From positions 62,001-126,000 of the forward strand of contig NZ_VNIP01000011.1 in the NCBI RefSeq assembly GCF_008370325.1: DNA of 64,000 nt, given 5' to 3'. Shown one piece after another: positions 61,571 to 64,000 of the stretch (position 1 is the first letter of the stretch; every line of letters begins with the position of its first letter). Below the pieces are notes generated by a model. It was not told the DNA's origin and did not search any database. It worked only from the letters and a program-made list of their open reading frames with translations. The position numbers and the translations under genes were made by a program. The stretch is from Martinezella tropici (GTDB lineage: Bacteria > Pseudomonadota > Alphaproteobacteria > Rhizobiales > Rhizobiaceae).

Positions 61571-61897
61571 ATGAAAAAAATCGCGCTGCTGGGCCTGGCA
61601 ATTGCTTCCGCCGCCACCCCGGCTCTCGCCATTTCTCGATATAATTCCATGTCCATGACCTGCGCCGAAGCGAGGGCCGTGATCAACCGCGAGCGCGCGG
61701 TCATCATGCGCTATCCGGCCAGAAGGACACCCAACATGACGCTTTATGACCGGTATGTCGCAAACGCCGACTCATGCGATGTCGGCTACTACGCCTATCA
61801 GGATTACCTTCCCACCAAGGACCGAGCCTCCTGCCCTGTCTATACATGCCGGCCGGCCACCGATCTCGATGACGACGAATTGATTTTCCGACGCTGA
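61571..61897 (+). CDS. Small secreted cysteine-containing protein
   Basis: 108 residues; signal peptide MKKIALLGLAIASAATPALA, cleavage after ALA. The mature part (about 88 residues) starts ISRYNSMSMTCAEARAVINRE and has four cysteines (TCAEAR, SCDVGYY, SCPVYTC), probably two disulfides. The pattern recurs in small Rhizobiales proteins of unknown function. GGAGGATTGCTCCG precedes the ATG. Divergent from the CoA-binding gene. Confidence 0.82.
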   Translation: MKKIALLGLAIASAATPALAISRYNSMSMTCAEARAVINRERAVIMRYPARRTPNMTLYDRYVANADSCDVGYYAYQDYLPTKDRASCPVYTCRPATDLDDDELIFRR

Positions 61898-62743
61898 TCG
61901 CCATGCGCTACCGCTGGTTATCGAAGACGCTCCAGCCGCCCGATACGACTAGTGATTGTCCGAGGGGGCGTGCTATCGACATAGCGGCCGTGCGCATCAT
62001 GTCGCGCGCTTGCATTCAAAGCTGTCTTCAAAGCGCTTGCATAGATTTTCCGGAGGCCGCGGAGTTGCGTTCGCAGGAAATGCAATCTTTGTTCTCTATT
62101 TATTCGCATATAAATTAGAAATGCCTCATGAAGGCGCGCTTGAAATGAGAACCGATTGCGAACATGAAAAATATGATATTTCATAAATTCTCCACAGAAT
62201 AATTTTCGCAATCACGCGGAAATATACCCGATGCTCCAGCGGATTTGCCGTTTCTATACTTGAGATATGGTTCGTTTATCAGCGCAGAACCCGCCAGCCG
62301 CAGCGACTTCAAATTGAAATATTTCTCACTATTTGCAGAATTATCCACTATATTCGACGACCCGGCTGCCGTTATGCACGCCCTTTACCAGCGACTTTCA
62401 GCCACCTGGCTCTCCCGTGATCCGCTTCAGGCTTTCCGCCGACAAAGCGCGCCGTCGTTTTTTAGTAAGTGATGTCTAATGCTACTCACGCGTTCACAGG
62501 ACATGCGATATTTGTTCGCGCTTCATACCCTAATAAATTAGCCATTTATAATGCGCGAAAGCGGGATTTGGAACATAGAAAGAACCCCTCCAAACGCCAG
62601 CTGCTCGAATTTGGCCAAATGAGACAAGTCTTTATAACAGAGTATATTTCGTTGCTTTTTGATGTATTGCGGATCATATGAAAGCCTGACTCCCACAAAA
62701 TGCCAAGCATCCGCGCCCGATCCGACAATCTTCGAGGTTTTTT
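61898..62743. other. 846-base AT-rich intergenic region
   Basis: The longest gene-free stretch in the window. From about 62080 onward it is much richer in A and T than the flanking genes. Short frames (for example a 70-residue one at 62469-62681) have no ribosome site or coherent domain. It contains a small palindromic stretch near 62163-62183 (ATGAAA...TTTCAT). It may hold an RNA gene or relic DNA; nothing can be named. Confidence 0.5.
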
Positions 62744-63586
62744 GTGTCTTTCGACGTTATCGCGCTCGTCCTTTTCGGCGCCTTGCTGCATGCGACATGG
62801 AATGCGATCATCAAGGCCGGGACCGATAAATCGCTCGATGCGGCACTGGTCTCGGCCGGCGGCGCGGTTGCAGCCCTCCCCTTGCTGCCGTTCCTTCCCC
62901 TGCCGGCCGCTCCAGCCTGGCCGTTCATCGGCGCTTCGGCCATCCTGCAATTTGCCTATTTCCAACTTGTCGCCGCCGCCTATCGCGCCGGAGACATCGG
63001 ACTCGTCTATCCGCTGATGCGCGGCGTGGCGCCGCTCATCATCGTCTCGACCAGCAGCTTCATCCTCAAGGAAACGCTTTCGGGCGGCGCACTGATCGGC
63101 ACGATGACGATCTGCGCCGGCATATTGACGCTGGCCTTCGAGGCGCGAAAGGGTGGCCGCCGGGCCATCATTCTTGCGCTTGCCAACGCCGTCGTCATCG
63201 CGACCTATACCTACGTCGACGGTATCGGCGCGCGGATTTCAGGCAATTCCATCTCCTATACGCTGTGGATGGCGCTTCTGCCGCCGGTCCTTCTATTCGC
63301 CTGGGCGTTCTCACGACGGGGCATCAGTGCAGTCGCCGCCCACATCCGCTATAACTGGTGGCGCGGGCTTATCGGCGGTGGCGGCTCAATCGCCTCGTAC
63401 GGCCTGGCATTGTGGGCGATGACGAAGGCGCCAGTGGCGATGGTTGCCGCCTTGCGCGAGTCGTCGATCCTCTTTGCGCTGGTCATATCCGTCGTCGTCT
63501 TGAAGGAGCGATCCAGCATCTGGCGCTATATTGCCGGCGCAATTATCGCCGCCGGAGTGCTGATTTTACGGCTGGGCCGAGAATAA
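62744..63586 (+). CDS. EamA/DMT family transporter
   Basis: 280 residues, ten membrane helices in two EamA repeats. LHATWNAIIKAG (about residues 15-26) starts the first repeat; AYRAGDIGLVYPLMRGVAPLIIV (about 79-101) and SYGLALWAMTKAPVAMVAALRESSILFA (about 217-244) are the corresponding conserved segments of each half. Likely exports an amino acid or metabolite. The start is GTG at 62744 with GAGG upstream. Confidence 0.88.
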   Translation: MSFDVIALVLFGALLHATWNAIIKAGTDKSLDAALVSAGGAVAALPLLPFLPLPAAPAWPFIGASAILQFAYFQLVAAAYRAGDIGLVYPLMRGVAPLIIVSTSSFILKETLSGGALIGTMTICAGILTLAFEARKGGRRAIILALANAVVIATYTYVDGIGARISGNSISYTLWMALLPPVLLFAWAFSRRGISAVAAHIRYNWWRGLIGGGGSIASYGLALWAMTKAPVAMVAALRESSILFALVISVVVLKERSSIWRYIAGAIIAAGVLILRLGRE

Positions 63587-63589
63587 AAT

Positions 63590-63611
63590 ATGTGGTTTTA
63601 TTATACCACAT
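63590..63611 (+). terminator. Weak hairpin after the EamA gene
   Basis: ATGTGGT / ACCACAT with an eight-base loop, in AT-rich DNA 4 bases after the stop codon. There is no immediate T-run; T-rich sequence begins about 15 bases later. Possible terminator. Confidence 0.35.
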
Positions 63612-63665
63612 AGACAACCTATTGATTTTTATATATATTTTTTGCGCCCCTCCAATTCGTCGATA

Positions 63666-63694
63666 TTGACCCACGCGCTTAATCGCTCTATAAG
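63666..63694 (+). promoter_or_regulatory. Housekeeping-sigma promoter of rplM
   Basis: TTGACC (63666-63671), 17-base spacer, TATAAG (63689-63694). A strong match; predicted transcription start about 63701, giving a leader of about 117 nt before rplM. Confidence 0.8.
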
Positions 63695-63706
63695 CCGCCG
63701 CAGATT

Positions 63707-63733
63707 GCAGCCTTTCCGGGCTGCTTTCTTTTT
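63707..63733 (+). promoter_or_regulatory. Terminator-like hairpin at the start of the rplM leader
   Basis: GCAGCC (63707-63712), six-base loop, GGCTGC (63719-63724), then TTTCTTTTT. It begins only a few bases after the predicted transcription start, so it could attenuate rplM transcription or be a protein-binding leader structure. Confidence 0.5.
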
Positions 63734-63817
63734 GGCACGCATCCATGCGCGTCAAACCAAGCAACAAGAAACGCCCAGACGCCTCCGGGCCAAGGGTCCC
63801 AATAGAGAGTATGCAAC

Positions 63818-64000
63818 ATGGCAACCTTCTCCCAGAAGCCTGCAGAGGTGGAGAAGAAGTGGGTTCTCATCGACGCCGAAGGGCTTGTCGTTGGCCGTCT
63901 CGCTTCTATCATCGCAATGCGTCTGCGCGGCAAGCATAAGGCTACCTTCACGCCGCACGTCGACGACGGCGACAACGTCATCGTCATCAATGCCGACAAG
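63818..64000 (+). CDS. rplM: 50S ribosomal protein L13, 5' part only
   Basis: The first 61 codons, MATFSQKPAEVEKKWVLIDA, then EGLVVGRLASIIAMRLRGKHK and FTPHVDDGDNVIVINADK, are unmistakably L13. The gene runs off the right edge; rpsI normally follows. The start ATG at 63818 is used; an ATG seven bases upstream is out of frame. Confidence 0.96.
   Translation, partial: MATFSQKPAEVEKKWVLIDAEGLVVGRLASIIAMRLRGKHKATFTPHVDDGDNVIVINADK

Noticed and set aside
62469..62681. 70-codon plus-strand frame
   Set aside because: No ribosome site, no domain, composition like the surrounding non-coding DNA.
1..64000. CRISPR array, prophage or complete insertion sequence
   Set aside because: No regularly spaced repeats, phage structural genes or transposase frames were seen on either strand.

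Overview
The window is chromosomal DNA from an alphaproteobacterium of the Rhizobiaceae (Rhizobium/Agrobacterium/Sinorhizobium type). The basis is gene order and family content: a full 14-subunit NADH dehydrogenase operon with rhizobial extra genes, clpP-clpX-lon-hupB, a type 2 prolyl-tRNA synthetase next to lolC, and an rkp-type capsular polysaccharide (KPS) cluster. The species cannot be named from sequence alone. Coding density is high and GC-rich; the exceptions are a few AT-rich gaps near 37.3-37.6 kb and 61.9-62.7 kb.

Layout. (1) 1-23.2 kb, minus strand: nuoA-B-C-D-E-F-G-H-I-J-K-L-M-N runs into birA, RNase J, methylmalonyl-CoA epimerase, a DUF1467 protein, proS and a truncated lolC. Extra genes sit inside the nuo operon: an S23-type four-helix-bundle gene flanked by inverted repeats (between nuoC and nuoD), a small secreted protein (nuoD/nuoE) and a helix-hairpin-helix protein (nuoF/nuoG). 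A probable trans-acting sRNA of the alpha-r9 type lies on the plus strand between the DUF1467 gene and proS. (2) 23.5-24.2 kb: two identical tRNA-Asp(GTC) genes and one tRNA-Val(TAC). (3) 24.3-37.9 kb, minus strand: rkpA-G-H-I-J, encoding a 2487-residue fatty-acid/polyketide synthase, an alpha-oxoamine synthase, a ketoreductase, a membrane sulfatase-family enzyme and a KpsS-like Kdo transferase, followed by a truncated Wza-type export fragment. (4) 37.9-46.7 kb: a YhaN/YhaO-like SMC ATPase and nuclease pair, an aldo/keto reductase, an SDR, and a flavodoxin/DoxX-like/TetR module. (5) 46.8-52.4 kb, minus strand: hupB, lon, clpX and clpP, with heat-shock-type promoters before lon and clpP. (6) 52.8-58.3 kb: a membrane diguanylate cyclase and pstSCAB with a Pho box. 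(7) 58.3-64 kb: cupin, PAP2 phosphatase, metY, a CoA-binding protein, a small secreted protein, an EamA transporter and the start of rplM.

How the parts work together. The nuo block encodes respiratory complex I. The clp/lon/hupB block is protein quality control and nucleoid structure. The pst block is phosphate import under PhoB control. The rkp block most likely makes the lipid on which KPS is built. The combination of a highly reducing synthase (RkpA), an alpha-oxoamine synthase (RkpG) and a 3-ketosphinganine-reductase-like SDR (RkpH) has the same logic as fungal sphinganine-analogue pathways. It suggests, as an inference, a sphingoid-like amino-alcohol lipid. This is the most interesting system in the window.
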